Shown: positions 20,839 to 28,977 of the stretch, in pieces
Position numbering within the stretch: the first letter of the stretch is position 1
Layout: every line of letters begins with the position of its first letter
Assembly: GCF_009834765.1 (NCBI RefSeq)
Contig: NZ_WVHP01000017.1
Location: 1 to 47,334, forward strand
Length of the DNA stretch: 47,334 nucleotides
Direction: 5' to 3'
Source: Saccharibacter sp. EH611
Lineage (GTDB): Bacteria; Pseudomonadota; Alphaproteobacteria; Acetobacterales; Acetobacteraceae
The notes under the pieces: generated by a model
Told to the model about the DNA's origin: nothing
The model's database searches: none
What the model saw: the letters and a program-made list of their open reading frames with translations, nothing else
Program-made: the position numbers and the translations under genes

Positions 20839-20864
20839 GTACTTTTGCCTCCAATCCCGCTATT

Positions 20865-21287
20865 ATGGCTGTTCTTGGCGGGATAGATGAGGCTTTGGGC
20901 ATGACATCATTAGTGCCTGTTCCAGTTGAAATTCGGTTTTTAGCAGATGTTGTGGGCGAAGCGGTGACGTTTGCCTTTGTGGAAGCCCATGCGGGGCAGA
21001 AGCTGTGGGTACCGCGTGTGCGGGTGGATACGTCTAACCTTGCGCGGTCTTGGGGGGTGGATGTGGCGCGCTGTTTGTCGGAGCATTTTGGGGGCGAAAA
21101 GTATCAAGTGCCAATGCTCAAAGCTTGGCGCGTGCGCCGGTTGGCCCTGATGGGGTATTCTTACAACGACATCGTTGTGCGGGTGGGTGTCAGCCACGCA
21201 ACGCTTCATAATTTTCTATTCACGCTACAAGATGCTGTGCGGGCGGCACGGATTGTGCCGGATGAGCGGCAGTTGAGTCTTTTTTAA
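20865..21287 (+). CDS. Mor/C-family transcription activator of late genes
   Basis: A 140-aa protein from ATG 20865 (an upstream GTG at 20826 would add 13 residues but falls in the terminator). The C-terminal half matches the Mor family: LARSWGVDVARCLSEHFGGE then KYQVPM, where Mor has FGGxxxYIP, and then an HTH YSYNDIVVRVGVSHATLHNF. Mor and C activate the middle and late promoters of Mu. Its position directly upstream of the lysis and head operon, with a conserved promoter-like element 72 bp after its stop, fits the C role. Confidence 0.82.
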   Translation: MAVLGGIDEALGMTSLVPVPVEIRFLADVVGEAVTFAFVEAHAGQKLWVPRVRVDTSNLARSWGVDVARCLSEHFGGEKYQVPMLKAWRVRRLALMGYSYNDIVVRVGVSHATLHNFLFTLQDAVRAARIVPDERQLSLF

Positions 21288-21332
21288 GGCGGTTCAAACG
21301 CTGTTTTTATCCCATTTGACGCGTGCATATGA

Positions 21333-21355
21333 GGGAGGCTTTAGCCTCCCTTTTT
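21333..21355 (+). terminator. Rho-independent terminator after the Mor-like gene
   Basis: A perfect 7-bp stem GGGAGGC-ttta-GCCTCCC followed by TTTTT. It insulates the late promoter element, which starts four bases later, from upstream transcription. Confidence 0.92.
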
Positions 21356-21358
21356 GCA

Positions 21359-21386
21359 TTTCGGGGTGTAGGGCTGAGTCCTGATA
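21359..21386 (+). promoter_or_regulatory. Late promoter element 1 (endolysin operon)
   Basis: TTTCGGGGTGTAGG-GC-TGAGTCCTGATA, one of three near-identical intergenic copies (others at 29638 and 42448). It starts 58 bp before the endolysin ATG. CTTCCGTA follows 40 bp after the element start, as in copy 3. It lies immediately after the Mor-like gene and its terminator, so it is the likely binding site and promoter for that activator. Confidence 0.8.
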
Positions 21387-21416
21387 GTGCGGCCGGTTCT
21401 TCCGTAGGGTGAGCCT

Positions 21417-22127
21417 ATGAAACAGAACCTGCCTGCAACCCTCGCTTTTACCCTCTCTTATGAAGGGGGATATTCTGCCAACCGCGCTGACCCCGGCAAT
21501 TGGACGGGTGGACGCGTGGGGTCTGGGCGATTGGCTGGGACGAAATACGGCATCTCAGCCCCTTTGGTGGCCCGCACCGGTGGGCTTTCTGTGGATGCGC
21601 AGAAGATGCGGCTGCTGTCCGAAGACGATTTTCGCGCCCTAGCGGTGCGCTATTTCTGGGAACCGATGGGCTGTGACCGTCTGCCCTCTGGGCTTGATCT
21701 GATGGTGTTTGACCACGGCTTTAACGCGGGCGCCAAAACCTCCATCCATCTGCTGCAAACGATTGTAGGCGTGGAGCGTGACGGTGTGATTGGTCCACAG
21801 ACGTTGGACGCGATTGAGACGGCCAAGCTTGGCTTTGTGGCGCATTTTGCCTCCCAAGCCACGCTTTCTGCCCTGCAAAAAGAGATGGGCATTCCCCAAA
21901 CTGGCATGGTGGATCAGACGACCATCACGATGCTGGAAAAGCACGGGAAGCGCCTTGAGCTGCTGTGCCACGCGTTGAGTGCGCTTCAGCTAGGGGATTA
22001 TCGGTCGAAGAAAGAATTCGCCATTTTTGGGAACGGTTGGTTGGAACGGGCGCGCGCCCGACGGGATCGGGCCTTGGCGTTTGTAGGTGCCACGCCTGTG
22101 ACGGCATCGTCTGCCCCGACTTCCTGA
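21417..22127 (+). CDS. GH108 endolysin (N-acetylmuramidase, ZliS-type)
   Basis: A 236-aa glycoside hydrolase family 108 protein. The catalytic motif is SYEGGYSANRADPGNWTGG with E16, followed by GTKYGIS; the helical domain continues with the family-typical VFDHGFNAGAKTSIHLLQ. A C-terminal peptidoglycan-binding-3 region spans about residues 110-185 (RDGVIGPQTLDAI). It cleaves peptidoglycan at lysis. There is no signal peptide, so it needs a holin or similar. AGGGTGAGCCT precedes the ATG. Confidence 0.95.
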   Translation: MKQNLPATLAFTLSYEGGYSANRADPGNWTGGRVGSGRLAGTKYGISAPLVARTGGLSVDAQKMRLLSEDDFRALAVRYFWEPMGCDRLPSGLDLMVFDHGFNAGAKTSIHLLQTIVGVERDGVIGPQTLDAIETAKLGFVAHFASQATLSALQKEMGIPQTGMVDQTTITMLEKHGKRLELLCHALSALQLGDYRSKKEFAIFGNGWLERARARRDRALAFVGATPVTASSAPTS

Positions 22128-22208
22128 CAGGTTCTGCTGCTTTTCGGTCTGTCGGGCGCGGCGGGCTGTATTCTTTGAGGCGCCGACGCAGCGCAATGGA
22201 GACAGGTT

Positions 22209-22601
22209 ATGTCACTCAAGACCGTTCTTTTAAGTTCCGCTCCTTACCTTTCCCGCGTTTTAGAGCCTGTATTGGGTGGTGCGTTGCATAAATACGGGCA
22301 GGTTGCCACGACGGCGGTGCGCTCGGCCATTACCAAGACCGACAATGGGCTTGAAGAGCTTGTCGCGGTGTATCGCCGCTATGACGCCTCCCATCCTTTG
22401 GTTCAGACCGCTATCGCTGAAGCGCAGTCGCTTATCCAGCTGGCAGGGCTTGAAGCCCCCGATGCTGAAGGGCTGGCGACCCATATTCGTGCGGCGATCC
22501 ATGATCTGGCTTCGGCCTTTGTGCCCCTTGATGGAACCAAGGCGGCCTCTGAAACGTCCTCACAGACCGTGCCCTCAGCACTTGGGCAGCCGGTGGCTTA
22601 A
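22209..22601 (+). CDS. Hypothetical lysis-region protein, 130 aa
   Basis: Starts at ATG 22209 with GGAGACAGGTT upstream and ends in TAATG shared with the next gene. Helical and Ala-rich (VLGGALHKYGQVATTAVRSA; AEAQSLIQLAGLEAPDAEGL) with no clear membrane span. Position between endolysin and small membrane proteins suggests an accessory to lysis. Not recognised. Confidence 0.65.
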   Translation: MSLKTVLLSSAPYLSRVLEPVLGGALHKYGQVATTAVRSAITKTDNGLEELVAVYRRYDASHPLVQTAIAEAQSLIQLAGLEAPDAEGLATHIRAAIHDLASAFVPLDGTKAASETSSQTVPSALGQPVA

Positions 22602-22798
22602 TGACGCTTGAGTGGGTGGAGCTTGTTGGTGCAGCGATTGCGGGTGGAAGCCTTGTATTTGGCCTGCTGGTTGTCCCTGCGCTGTGCTGGCTCCACCAGC
22701 TCTCATTACAAATGAAAGCGCAGGCACACGAGATGGAACATTTGCGCAAGACCTTAGACGCGATCACGCGGATTATGATGGAGGCTGGCCATGAATGA
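22601..22798 (+). CDS. Small single-span membrane protein with coiled coil, 65 aa (DUF2730/holin-like)
   Basis: One transmembrane helix (about residues 7-31, LVGAAIAGGSLVFGLLVVPA) followed by a charged coiled coil (LSLQMKAQAHEMEHLRKTLD). This is the architecture of Mu-like DUF2730/gp25-type proteins and of some holin helpers. Translationally coupled on both sides. A holin or antiholin role is possible given the endolysin nearby. Confidence 0.65.
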   Translation: MTLEWVELVGAAIAGGSLVFGLLVVPALCWLHQLSLQMKAQAHEMEHLRKTLDAITRIMMEAGHE

Positions 22799-22934
22799 GT
22801 CCCTCAAAAGCCTGCGCCTTTGTCTGATTGTCGGGATTGTTGCCCTGAGTATTGGGCTGTTTATCGGCGTGCGTGTGGGAGCCATTGGCGCTTTTCATCA
22901 TTGCATTGCTGCCACTATGGGAGGTGGGCTGTGA
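22791..22934 (+). CDS. Small membrane protein, 47 aa
   Basis: ATG 22791 overlaps the previous gene; TGA 22932-22934 overlaps the next gene's GTG. The peptide MNESLKSLRLCLIVGIVALS then IGLFIGVRVGAIGAFHHC is one transmembrane helix with GxxxG-like packing motifs. Size and place fit a holin-type lysis protein, but Mu-like phages vary here. Confidence 0.6.
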   Translation: MNESLKSLRLCLIVGIVALSIGLFIGVRVGAIGAFHHCIAATMGGGL

Positions 22935-23239
22935 GTTTGCCCCGCAAAATTGCTGAGGAACGCCGCTGGCGCGTGCTGGATTTTTTAGAAATGGCACCGG
23001 GGCATTCGCTCAATGACGAGATACTGCGCACGATGTTTCGTGAAGCGGGCTTTCCGATTGATGTGACATCGTTGGATGATGATCTGGGCCATTTGGAGCG
23101 CCATCATTGTGTGATGCTCACCCGCTATGTGCTGGACCGTGGGCGCTACCTCACCGTGGTTAAGCTAACGATTGAGGGCCAGCAGACATGGCAGTGCGAG
23201 CGGCGTGTGCCGGGCGTGGTGGCGCGGAGGCCGCTTTAA
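22931..23239 (+). CDS. Winged-helix protein (Mu-like late-region ArsR-type)
   Basis: GTG start at 22931 with GGAGGTGGGCT, giving 102 aa: MSLPRKIAEERRWRVLDFLE, then HSLNDEILRTMFREAGFPID, then an LDDDLGHLERHHCV wing. The family is found in many Mu-like phages between the lysis genes and gp27 and reads as a winged helix-turn-helix; it is often labelled ArsR-like. Its role is unknown; regulation of packaging or late genes is possible. The stop and the next start share TAATG. Confidence 0.75.
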   Translation: MSLPRKIAEERRWRVLDFLEMAPGHSLNDEILRTMFREAGFPIDVTSLDDDLGHLERHHCVMLTRYVLDRGRYLTVVKLTIEGQQTWQCERRVPGVVARRPL

Positions 23240-23787
23240 TGGCTCGGCGCTCTAAGATCAGCCGTCTGCCGCCTGAGCTAAAACGTCGGATTGGGGAGCT
23301 GTGGGATGCTGGGGCTACGCTGGACCAAGTTATGGAAGCGTTGCGCGGCGTGGATGTTAGCCGTTCGTCTTTGGGCCGACACATCCAACAGCGCGACAAA
23401 ATGGTCGAGCGTTTACGCCGCTCACGCGCGGTTGCAGATAGTGTCGTCCAAAATTTGGGCGATAAAAGTCCGGGGGAAACGCAAGCGGTCGTGATCGAGA
23501 GTTTGTTCTCTATCATTTTCGATATGTTTGGCGGAGACAATGCGGAAGACGCTGCAACGAGTTTACAAAATAACCCCAAGTCTATGTCCATGTTGGCAGG
23601 AGCCATCCGCTCTCTCGCGCAAGCCCGCCAGTTGGATGTGACCGTGCGCACTGAGCTTGAAGACAAAGCCCGCCAAAAGGCCGAGCGTGACGCTAAAAAT
23701 GCGCTGACAAAAGCAGCCAAGCAGCAAGGGCTCTCTAAAGAAACGGTCAACGCCATTATGGGCGGCGCGTTTGGGGTGAGGTCATGA
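23239..23787 (+). CDS. DUF3486 family, Mu gp27-like terminase small subunit
   Basis: A 182-aa protein starting MARRSKISRLPPELKRRIGE, then LWDAGATLDQVMEALRG and VSRSSLGRHIQ, the HTH of DUF3486 (Mu gp27). The second half is helical (TVRTELEDKARQKAERDAKN). These proteins recognise DNA as the small terminase and directly precede the large terminase, as here with a four-base overlap. Confidence 0.92.
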   Translation: MARRSKISRLPPELKRRIGELWDAGATLDQVMEALRGVDVSRSSLGRHIQQRDKMVERLRRSRAVADSVVQNLGDKSPGETQAVVIESLFSIIFDMFGGDNAEDAATSLQNNPKSMSMLAGAIRSLAQARQLDVTVRTELEDKARQKAERDAKNALTKAAKQQGLSKETVNAIMGGAFGVRS

Positions 23788-25340
23788 CCAAGTCTGTTTT
23801 CCTGCCCTATCAGGCCGCCTTGATGGAAGCTGTGCGTACCCACCAAGTCACCGTCATTGAAAAGTCCCGCCGCACGGGGATTTCATGGGCTGCGTCTTTT
23901 ATTGCCGACCTGACCGCTGCCCTCGCCCAAAAGGATGGGGGCACTGACGTTTTCTATATTGGCTACAACTTGGAAATGGCGCGCGAGTTTATCGACTATT
24001 GCGCCGACCATGCCAAGATCATGCAGCAAGCAACGCATAGGGTCAGTGAGTCCTTCTGGAATGATCCCGATAAAGAAGAGAAGGACATTAAGGTCTTTCG
24101 CATTGACTTTGGCAGCGGGAACAAGGTGCTGGCCTTGCCGTCTCGCCCGCGTGCGCTGCGTGGGATGCAGGGGTTGGTCATTATTGATGAAGCGGCCTTC
24201 CACGACAATCTCGACGAGCTGCTGAAAGCCGCACTCGCTCTGCTGATGTGGGGCGGCAAGGTGCTGATTATCTCCACCCATAATGGGGATATGAACCCGT
24301 TTAATACGTTGGTGAATGAGGTGCGGTCTGGCCGCAAGCCGTATCATCTGATGCGCCTGACGCTTGATGATGCGCTTCATGATGGGCTGTATCGTAAAAT
24401 CTGCGACAAAAAGGGCGAGGCTTGGTCGCTTGAGGGCGAACGCGCATGGCGTGACGCGATTTTCGCCAATTACGGTGAGGCCGCTGCTGAAGAGTTGGAC
24501 TGCATTCCCTCGTCAGGCACAGGCGCTTATCTGCCGCTGGCTTTGATTGAGGCCCGCACGGAAGCGGACGTGCCTGTTGTGCGCTGGGGCTGTGACAGTG
24601 GTTTTGTGCTGCTGTCCGAAAAGCTGCGCATGGCAGAAACAGACTTCTTTATCAGCGAACAGTTAGCGCCCCTCCTTGCGGCGATGGACCGTAAGACACC
24701 GCATGTTTTCGGGGTGGATTTTGGACGGTCAGGCGATTTGACCGTGATCTGGATGCTTGCCCTAGAAGAGCGGTTGCAACGGCGAACGGCTTTTGTGGTG
24801 GAGCTGCGCAATGTGCCTTTTGAGCAGCAGAAGCAGATTTTGCACCATATTCTCGAGGCCACGCCTTTCCTGCGGGCCGGTGCGCTGGATGGGCGGGGCA
24901 ATGGGCAATATCTGGCTGAAGTGACCGTGCAGAAATTCGGCAGTCGGATTGAGGCCGTGATGCTCTCTGAAGGCTGGTATCGGGAAAATATGCCCCCGCT
25001 TAAAGCTGGCTTTGAGGATGGGATCATCACCCTACCCCAAGACCGCGAGATTGTGGACGATCTGCGTGCCCTTACCCTCGTGCGTGGAGTGGCGCGTGTG
25101 CCGGAAGGACGCACCACAGGCAGCACCGGCAAGCGCCATGGCGACGCAGGGATTGCGCTAGCCCTCGCATGGAAAGCCAGCCGTGCCACGCCCTTTGACT
25201 ATGGCTATACACCCGTGCCTTCGCCGTGGAAGCGCCATGAAGGCGCGGGCCACATTGAAACAGCCCAAGAGCAGGAAGAGCGCGACCGGATGGGCGCGGC
25301 TTCTGATGTTTTTGGTGTGATTGGGAAGGTGATTTTCTAA
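23784..25340 (+). CDS. Terminase large subunit (Mu gp28-like)
   Basis: A 518-aa packaging motor. The ATPase has Walker A KSRRTGIS (residues 27-34), Walker B LVIIDEA (131-137) and motif III ISTHNG (163-168). The RNase-H-like nuclease carries D312 (GVDFGRSGD), D369 (ALDGRGNG) and D454 (HGDAGIA). It cuts host DNA flanking the inserted genome and pumps it into heads. The length is normal for Mu gp28 relatives. The stop shares TAATG with the next gene. Confidence 0.96.
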   Translation: MTKSVFLPYQAALMEAVRTHQVTVIEKSRRTGISWAASFIADLTAALAQKDGGTDVFYIGYNLEMAREFIDYCADHAKIMQQATHRVSESFWNDPDKEEKDIKVFRIDFGSGNKVLALPSRPRALRGMQGLVIIDEAAFHDNLDELLKAALALLMWGGKVLIISTHNGDMNPFNTLVNEVRSGRKPYHLMRLTLDDALHDGLYRKICDKKGEAWSLEGERAWRDAIFANYGEAAAEELDCIPSSGTGAYLPLALIEARTEADVPVVRWGCDSGFVLLSEKLRMAETDFFISEQLAPLLAAMDRKTPHVFGVDFGRSGDLTVIWMLALEERLQRRTAFVVELRNVPFEQQKQILHHILEATPFLRAGALDGRGNGQYLAEVTVQKFGSRIEAVMLSEGWYRENMPPLKAGFEDGIITLPQDREIVDDLRALTLVRGVARVPEGRTTGSTGKRHGDAGIALALAWKASRATPFDYGYTPVPSPWKRHEGAGHIETAQEQEERDRMGAASDVFGVIGKVIF

Positions 25341-25567
25341 TGAACGTCAAAGCGATTTGTGCGGTGATTTTGGCCGCTTTGTTTGTCGGCATGGCGGCGA
25401 CCATTCTGCGCCTGACATGGAAAGCCTCTAAGGAAAAGACCGCCCAGCAGCAGCGCAATGATGCGCGGTCGGTTACTGCGTTACAGGCCGAGGCCAGCCA
25501 AGCGGCGACGGACGCTTGCAACACCGATAGTCAGCTGGATGAGGAACTCACTAATGGCACATTTTAA
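25340..25567 (+). CDS. Small membrane-anchored coiled-coil protein (i-spanin-like)
   Basis: 75 aa: a transmembrane helix (residues 5-25, AICAVILAALFVGMAATILR) followed by a polar Gln/Ala-rich coil. The topology is that of an inner-membrane spanin subunit, though shorter than Rz. The gene after it, overlapping in another frame, has a lipobox, as Rz1 does relative to Rz. It lies between terminase and portal, an unusual place for lysis genes, so the call is tentative. Confidence 0.55.
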   Translation: MNVKAICAVILAALFVGMAATILRLTWKASKEKTAQQQRNDARSVTALQAEASQAATDACNTDSQLDEELTNGTF

Positions 25568-25907
25568 GAGCATGGAAAGCTGGCACGGCCCGTCTTTAAG
25601 AGAGCGCCTACGCCAAGCTGTGCGGACTATGCGAGCTATCGCCAACCGATTGGCCGCTGCTGCGCGCCGGATGATGCGATGGACATTTGTCTCTGCGAGC
25701 ATGGCGGGGCTGGCGGCGTGCGCCACTCCTGACGTCAAAGGGCTGTGCCCGTCTTATGTCCATTATCAGAAATATGATGACCAGTTTGTGCGCAATGAGC
25801 TACGCGTTGCGGGTGTGACGGGCCAGAGCTTGCCGATGACGCATCGCTTTCTCCGCGATTATGGCAAGCAGCGCGCCGCTTTGCGGGTGATCTGCAAGGG
25901 GAATTAA
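25554..25907 (+). CDS. Putative lipoprotein (o-spanin-like), 117 aa
   Basis: ATG 25554 with GAGGAACTCACTA upstream; an internal start at 25671/25674 would make the signal sequence N-terminal (MMRWTFVSASMAGLAACATP). LAAC is a plausible lipobox with Cys as the lipidated residue. The mature part (HYQKYDDQFVRNELRVAGVT) is short and polar. Overlap with the preceding membrane-coil gene in a different frame recalls Rz/Rz1 spanins. Which start is used decides whether it is a lipoprotein. Confidence 0.55.
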   Translation: MAHFKSMESWHGPSLRERLRQAVRTMRAIANRLAAAARRMMRWTFVSASMAGLAACATPDVKGLCPSYVHYQKYDDQFVRNELRVAGVTGQSLPMTHRFLRDYGKQRAALRVICKGN

Positions 25908-25909
25908 TC

Positions 25910-27613
25910 ATGGCGCTTCTCGATCAACATGGGCAGCCTTTGCCGCCCCGCCCACAAAAGCCCGATATGGGTGCGTCTGTCATTGGCAGTCGCCCCGCCC
26001 TTGCTGACCCGATTGCCACCCTTGGCCTCGACCCGGCCCAACTTGGTATGCTTATGCGCTCCGCCGCAGAGGGCAATAGCCGGGACTGGCAGGTCTTTTG
26101 TGAGATGATTGAGGAGCGCGACCTTCATTATCTCGGCGTGTTGGGCACCCGCAAGCGGGCGGTGAGCCAGCTGCCCATGGTGGTGGAAGACGCCGGGCCG
26201 TCACGCGCGCAGCGCAAGCAGGGCGACTTTGTGCGCCAATGGTTAGATAAAGGCATTTTGCAGCGCTCGGCTTTTGATGTCTTAGACGCGATTGCTAAGG
26301 GCTTCTCGGTTCATGAGATTTTCTGGCACACAGAGGCCGGTAATTATTGGCCGGAACGCTTAGTCTATCGCCCGCAGCGCTGGTTTGAAGTCTCTTACCA
26401 AGACGGCGAAACCATCTGGCTGCGTGACGACGCAAGCCAGTCCACGCCCGATATTGAGGGCGCTGTGGCTGAGGCAACCATGCGCCCGCTTGACCCGATG
26501 CGGGCGTTGGTTCATCGCCATCCGTCATGGTCGGGCCTGACCCTACGCTCTGGCCTGACACGGGCGGTGGCGTTTAATTCACTGTTCAAACTCTTTTCAA
26601 ACCGTGATTGGGGCCTGTTTGTGCAGGCTTACGGGGTTCCCACTCGCATTGGGAAATTTGACGCTTCCGCAACCGAGAATGACCGGCAGACCCTTTGGCA
26701 GGCAGTGCGCGATATAACGGGAGCTGGAGCCTGCATGATCCCCGCTCAGATGCAGCTGGAGATCATCGAGCCCAAAAATGGCGCGGGGTCTAATGACACC
26801 CATGAGCGGCGCATTAAATGGCTCGATGAACAGACCTCCAAAGCGGTGCTCGGCCAAACAGGCACGACGGATGCCCGCCAAGGCACTCATGCCGCAGCCT
26901 CTACCCATCGGCTGGTGCAGGAAGATATTGAGCGCTCTGATGCGATGATGTTGGCCCATACGGTCAACACGCAGCTGGTGCGGCTGATGATTGACGCCAG
27001 TTTCGGCCCGCCTGCCGATGGACTTTACCCAACCATCACCATTGGCCGCCCTGATGAAGTGCCTGTTGAAACGCTGATTGATGCGGCGCAGAAACTCGGG
27101 CCACAGGGCTTTAAGGTGGCGGCCCCAGACCTGTATGCGCGCCTCAACCTTGAGCCCCCCGCTGAGGGTGATGAGACAGTCGGTATTGCCGTGCCGCCGC
27201 AACCGGCGCTGCCTGCCAAAGTGACTCCACCGCAGCAGCAAAACGGCCAAGCCACGCCGTCGCATTTCCCAACCCCGACCAGCCATGATGAGGAGCCGCA
27301 GGAAGCCCCACCAACTAAGACGACCCTCCATAGTGCAGTCGGGCAGTTGGTCAATCGCTACGCCTCTCAGTCGCCGCAGATCATTGCAGCCTTGACCGAT
27401 AACCTCGCCCGTGAGGCCAGTGCTGGCTTGGGGGCGATGACAGAAGCGGTGCGCGCTGAAATGGAGCACGCCACGTCCCTTGAGGATTTGAAGGACCGTC
27501 TGGAAAAGCTCAATCTGCCCGATGACCAATTTGCAACGGCTATGGCCCAAGCCATGCAATTAAGCGAGCTTGCTGGGGAAGCGGCCATGCTTGACGAGAT
27601 GCGCCGTGGCTGA
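25910..27613 (+). CDS. Portal protein, DUF935 (Mu gp29-like)
   Basis: A 567-aa portal of the DUF935 family: NSRDWQVFCEMIEERDLHYL then GVLGTRKRAV near the start, FNSLFKLFSNRDWGLFVQAY, YGVPTRIGKFDASATENDRQ, and the helical stem around LVRLMIDASFGPPADG. The C-terminal 120 residues after about 430 are Pro/Gln-rich, then helical. It forms the ring at the head vertex through which DNA passes. It overlaps the F-like gene by eight bases. Confidence 0.95.
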   Translation: MALLDQHGQPLPPRPQKPDMGASVIGSRPALADPIATLGLDPAQLGMLMRSAAEGNSRDWQVFCEMIEERDLHYLGVLGTRKRAVSQLPMVVEDAGPSRAQRKQGDFVRQWLDKGILQRSAFDVLDAIAKGFSVHEIFWHTEAGNYWPERLVYRPQRWFEVSYQDGETIWLRDDASQSTPDIEGAVAEATMRPLDPMRALVHRHPSWSGLTLRSGLTRAVAFNSLFKLFSNRDWGLFVQAYGVPTRIGKFDASATENDRQTLWQAVRDITGAGACMIPAQMQLEIIEPKNGAGSNDTHERRIKWLDEQTSKAVLGQTGTTDARQGTHAAASTHRLVQEDIERSDAMMLAHTVNTQLVRLMIDASFGPPADGLYPTITIGRPDEVPVETLIDAAQKLGPQGFKVAAPDLYARLNLEPPAEGDETVGIAVPPQPALPAKVTPPQQQNGQATPSHFPTPTSHDEEPQEAPPTKTTLHSAVGQLVNRYASQSPQIIAALTDNLAREASAGLGAMTEAVRAEMEHATSLEDLKDRLEKLNLPDDQFATAMAQAMQLSELAGEAAMLDEMRRG

Positions 27614-28808
27614 GGAAGGCCCTATCCTCTCGCATGTGAAGCTCTCACCCAGTGAGGCGATCAGCTATTTTCGCCAGAAGGTCAATGTGCCGACTGAGCG
27701 TTGGGGGGAGCTGAGCTCAGAAGCACATGCGCGTGGGTTTGCCGTAGCGGGGGCCACAAGTGACGCGTTGCTGAATGATTTCCGCACCGCTATTGGGCGG
27801 GCGCTCAGTGATGGCACAACCCTTCAAGAGTTCCGAAAGTCTTTTGACTCCATTGTTAAAAAACATGGCTGGGAACATACGGGCACGCCAGGATGGCGGG
27901 CGAAGATCATCTATGAGACCAATATCGCCTCGGCCTATTCAGCGGGGCGTTATCGGCAGATGACCACGCCGACCGCGTTGGAGCTGTATCCATACTGGCG
28001 GTATGTCCATCACAGCTGTGCCCATCCACGCCCCACCCATGTGGCGTGGAGCGGAACGGTGTTGCGCAATGATGACCCGTGGTGGGGCACGCATTACCCG
28101 CCCAATGGCTGGCATTGCCATTGTTCGGTTGAAGTTGTGTCCGATGCGCGGATGGAGCGAAACGGTTGGAGCGTGGACGAAGCCCCGCCGCTAGAGAGGA
28201 AACCGTGGCGCAACCCGGCTACCGGCAAGATTGAGATGGTGCCTAAAGGGATTGATCCGGGCTTCCAGAGCAATCAGGGCTTGGAATGGGCAAAAGCTGA
28301 GAAAGCGCGTGCGTCCTCGTCCATGACACCGCTGACCCATGTAGGCGGCCTGCAGGTTGAGCAGCTCCCAGCCCCTGCGCGGATGAAGGTGCAAAAAGAG
28401 CAGATTGCCCAGTTCGCGTCCATGAAACCGCAGCCTGTGGGTATGGTTGAAGCGGGCACCTTGCCACCCAAGGTGCAGGAGCTGTTGGGGAGCCAGACTG
28501 CGCAGGTCTTGTTGTCTGCCGAAACATTGATGAAAAACCAGACCCACCATCCTGAGCTGACGCCAGACGAGTATGCGCAGCTTGCGGCTCTGTTGGCTGA
28601 TCCTGATTATGTTTTGGAAGAGAAGCAGGAGGGACGTGTCAGCCTAGTCGCTCAGCATGACAGTATTTATCGCTTCATTGTGAAGAGGACACGAGATGGA
28701 AAAGAAAACTTCATACTGTCCATGACCCGCATGAGACAGCGACCTGCTGATCAGCTCGTAAGAAACCGGACGGTGCTCTTTGCAAAGCAGAAGAATGAAG
28801 GAGAATGA
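27606..28808 (+). CDS. Mu F-like head morphogenesis protein fused to PBECR nuclease domain
   Basis: GTG start at 27606 gives 400 aa. Residues 1-210 are the Mu-F/SPP1-gp7 minor head protein: FRTAIGRALSDGTTLQEFRK, TNIASAYSAGRYRQM, HSCAHPRPTHVAWSG, PPNGWHCHCSV. The C-terminal 110 residues (VLLSAETLMKNQTHHPELTP then DEYAQLAALLADP and VSLVAQHDSIYRFIVKRT) match the PBECR (phage Barnase-EndoU-ColicinE5/D-RelE-like) nuclease fold. F-like proteins enter the host with DNA in some phages, so this may be an injected RNase. A structured 100-nt element follows immediately. Confidence 0.85.
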   Translation: MAEEGPILSHVKLSPSEAISYFRQKVNVPTERWGELSSEAHARGFAVAGATSDALLNDFRTAIGRALSDGTTLQEFRKSFDSIVKKHGWEHTGTPGWRAKIIYETNIASAYSAGRYRQMTTPTALELYPYWRYVHHSCAHPRPTHVAWSGTVLRNDDPWWGTHYPPNGWHCHCSVEVVSDARMERNGWSVDEAPPLERKPWRNPATGKIEMVPKGIDPGFQSNQGLEWAKAEKARASSSMTPLTHVGGLQVEQLPAPARMKVQKEQIAQFASMKPQPVGMVEAGTLPPKVQELLGSQTAQVLLSAETLMKNQTHHPELTPDEYAQLAALLADPDYVLEEKQEGRVSLVAQHDSIYRFIVKRTRDGKENFILSMTRMRQRPADQLVRNRTVLFAKQKNEGE

Positions 28809-28809
28809 A

Positions 28810-28909
28810 GCAACGCACGGGTGGGGCCTGCTATCTAACCCCACAATAGTGCTCTACCCATGCGGGCATGCCCTGGTCAGCAGAATATCGCCAGATCACC
28901 GTGCGTTGC
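28810..28909 (+). ncRNA. Candidate structured RNA between F-PBECR and G genes
   Basis: A perfect 11-bp outer stem GCAACGCACGG/CCGTGCGTTGC (28810-28820, 28899-28909) encloses two further helices, GTGGGG/CCCCAC (28821-28826, 28839-28844) and the palindrome GGGCATGCCC (28864-28873). A CTGG/CCAG pair (28873-28876, 28891-28894) could extend or compete. There is no open frame and no U-tract. The strand is taken from the operon. It could be a regulatory RNA, an RNA processing site, or a partner of the nuclease domain encoded just upstream. Confidence 0.45.
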
Positions 28910-28977
28910 TCCCTCTAAAATAGGATGAACGTCGGCAGCGATCAAGACAAATCATGAAGCAGCGATAGGATAACGTC

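Noticed and set aside
26597-27559. Minus-strand open frame of 320 codons inside the portal gene
   Set aside because: His/Arg/Gly-rich shadow of the well-supported DUF935 portal.
28810-28909. tRNA gene
   Set aside because: The outer stem is 11 bp and there is no anticodon or T-arm consensus (GGTTCAAnnCC).
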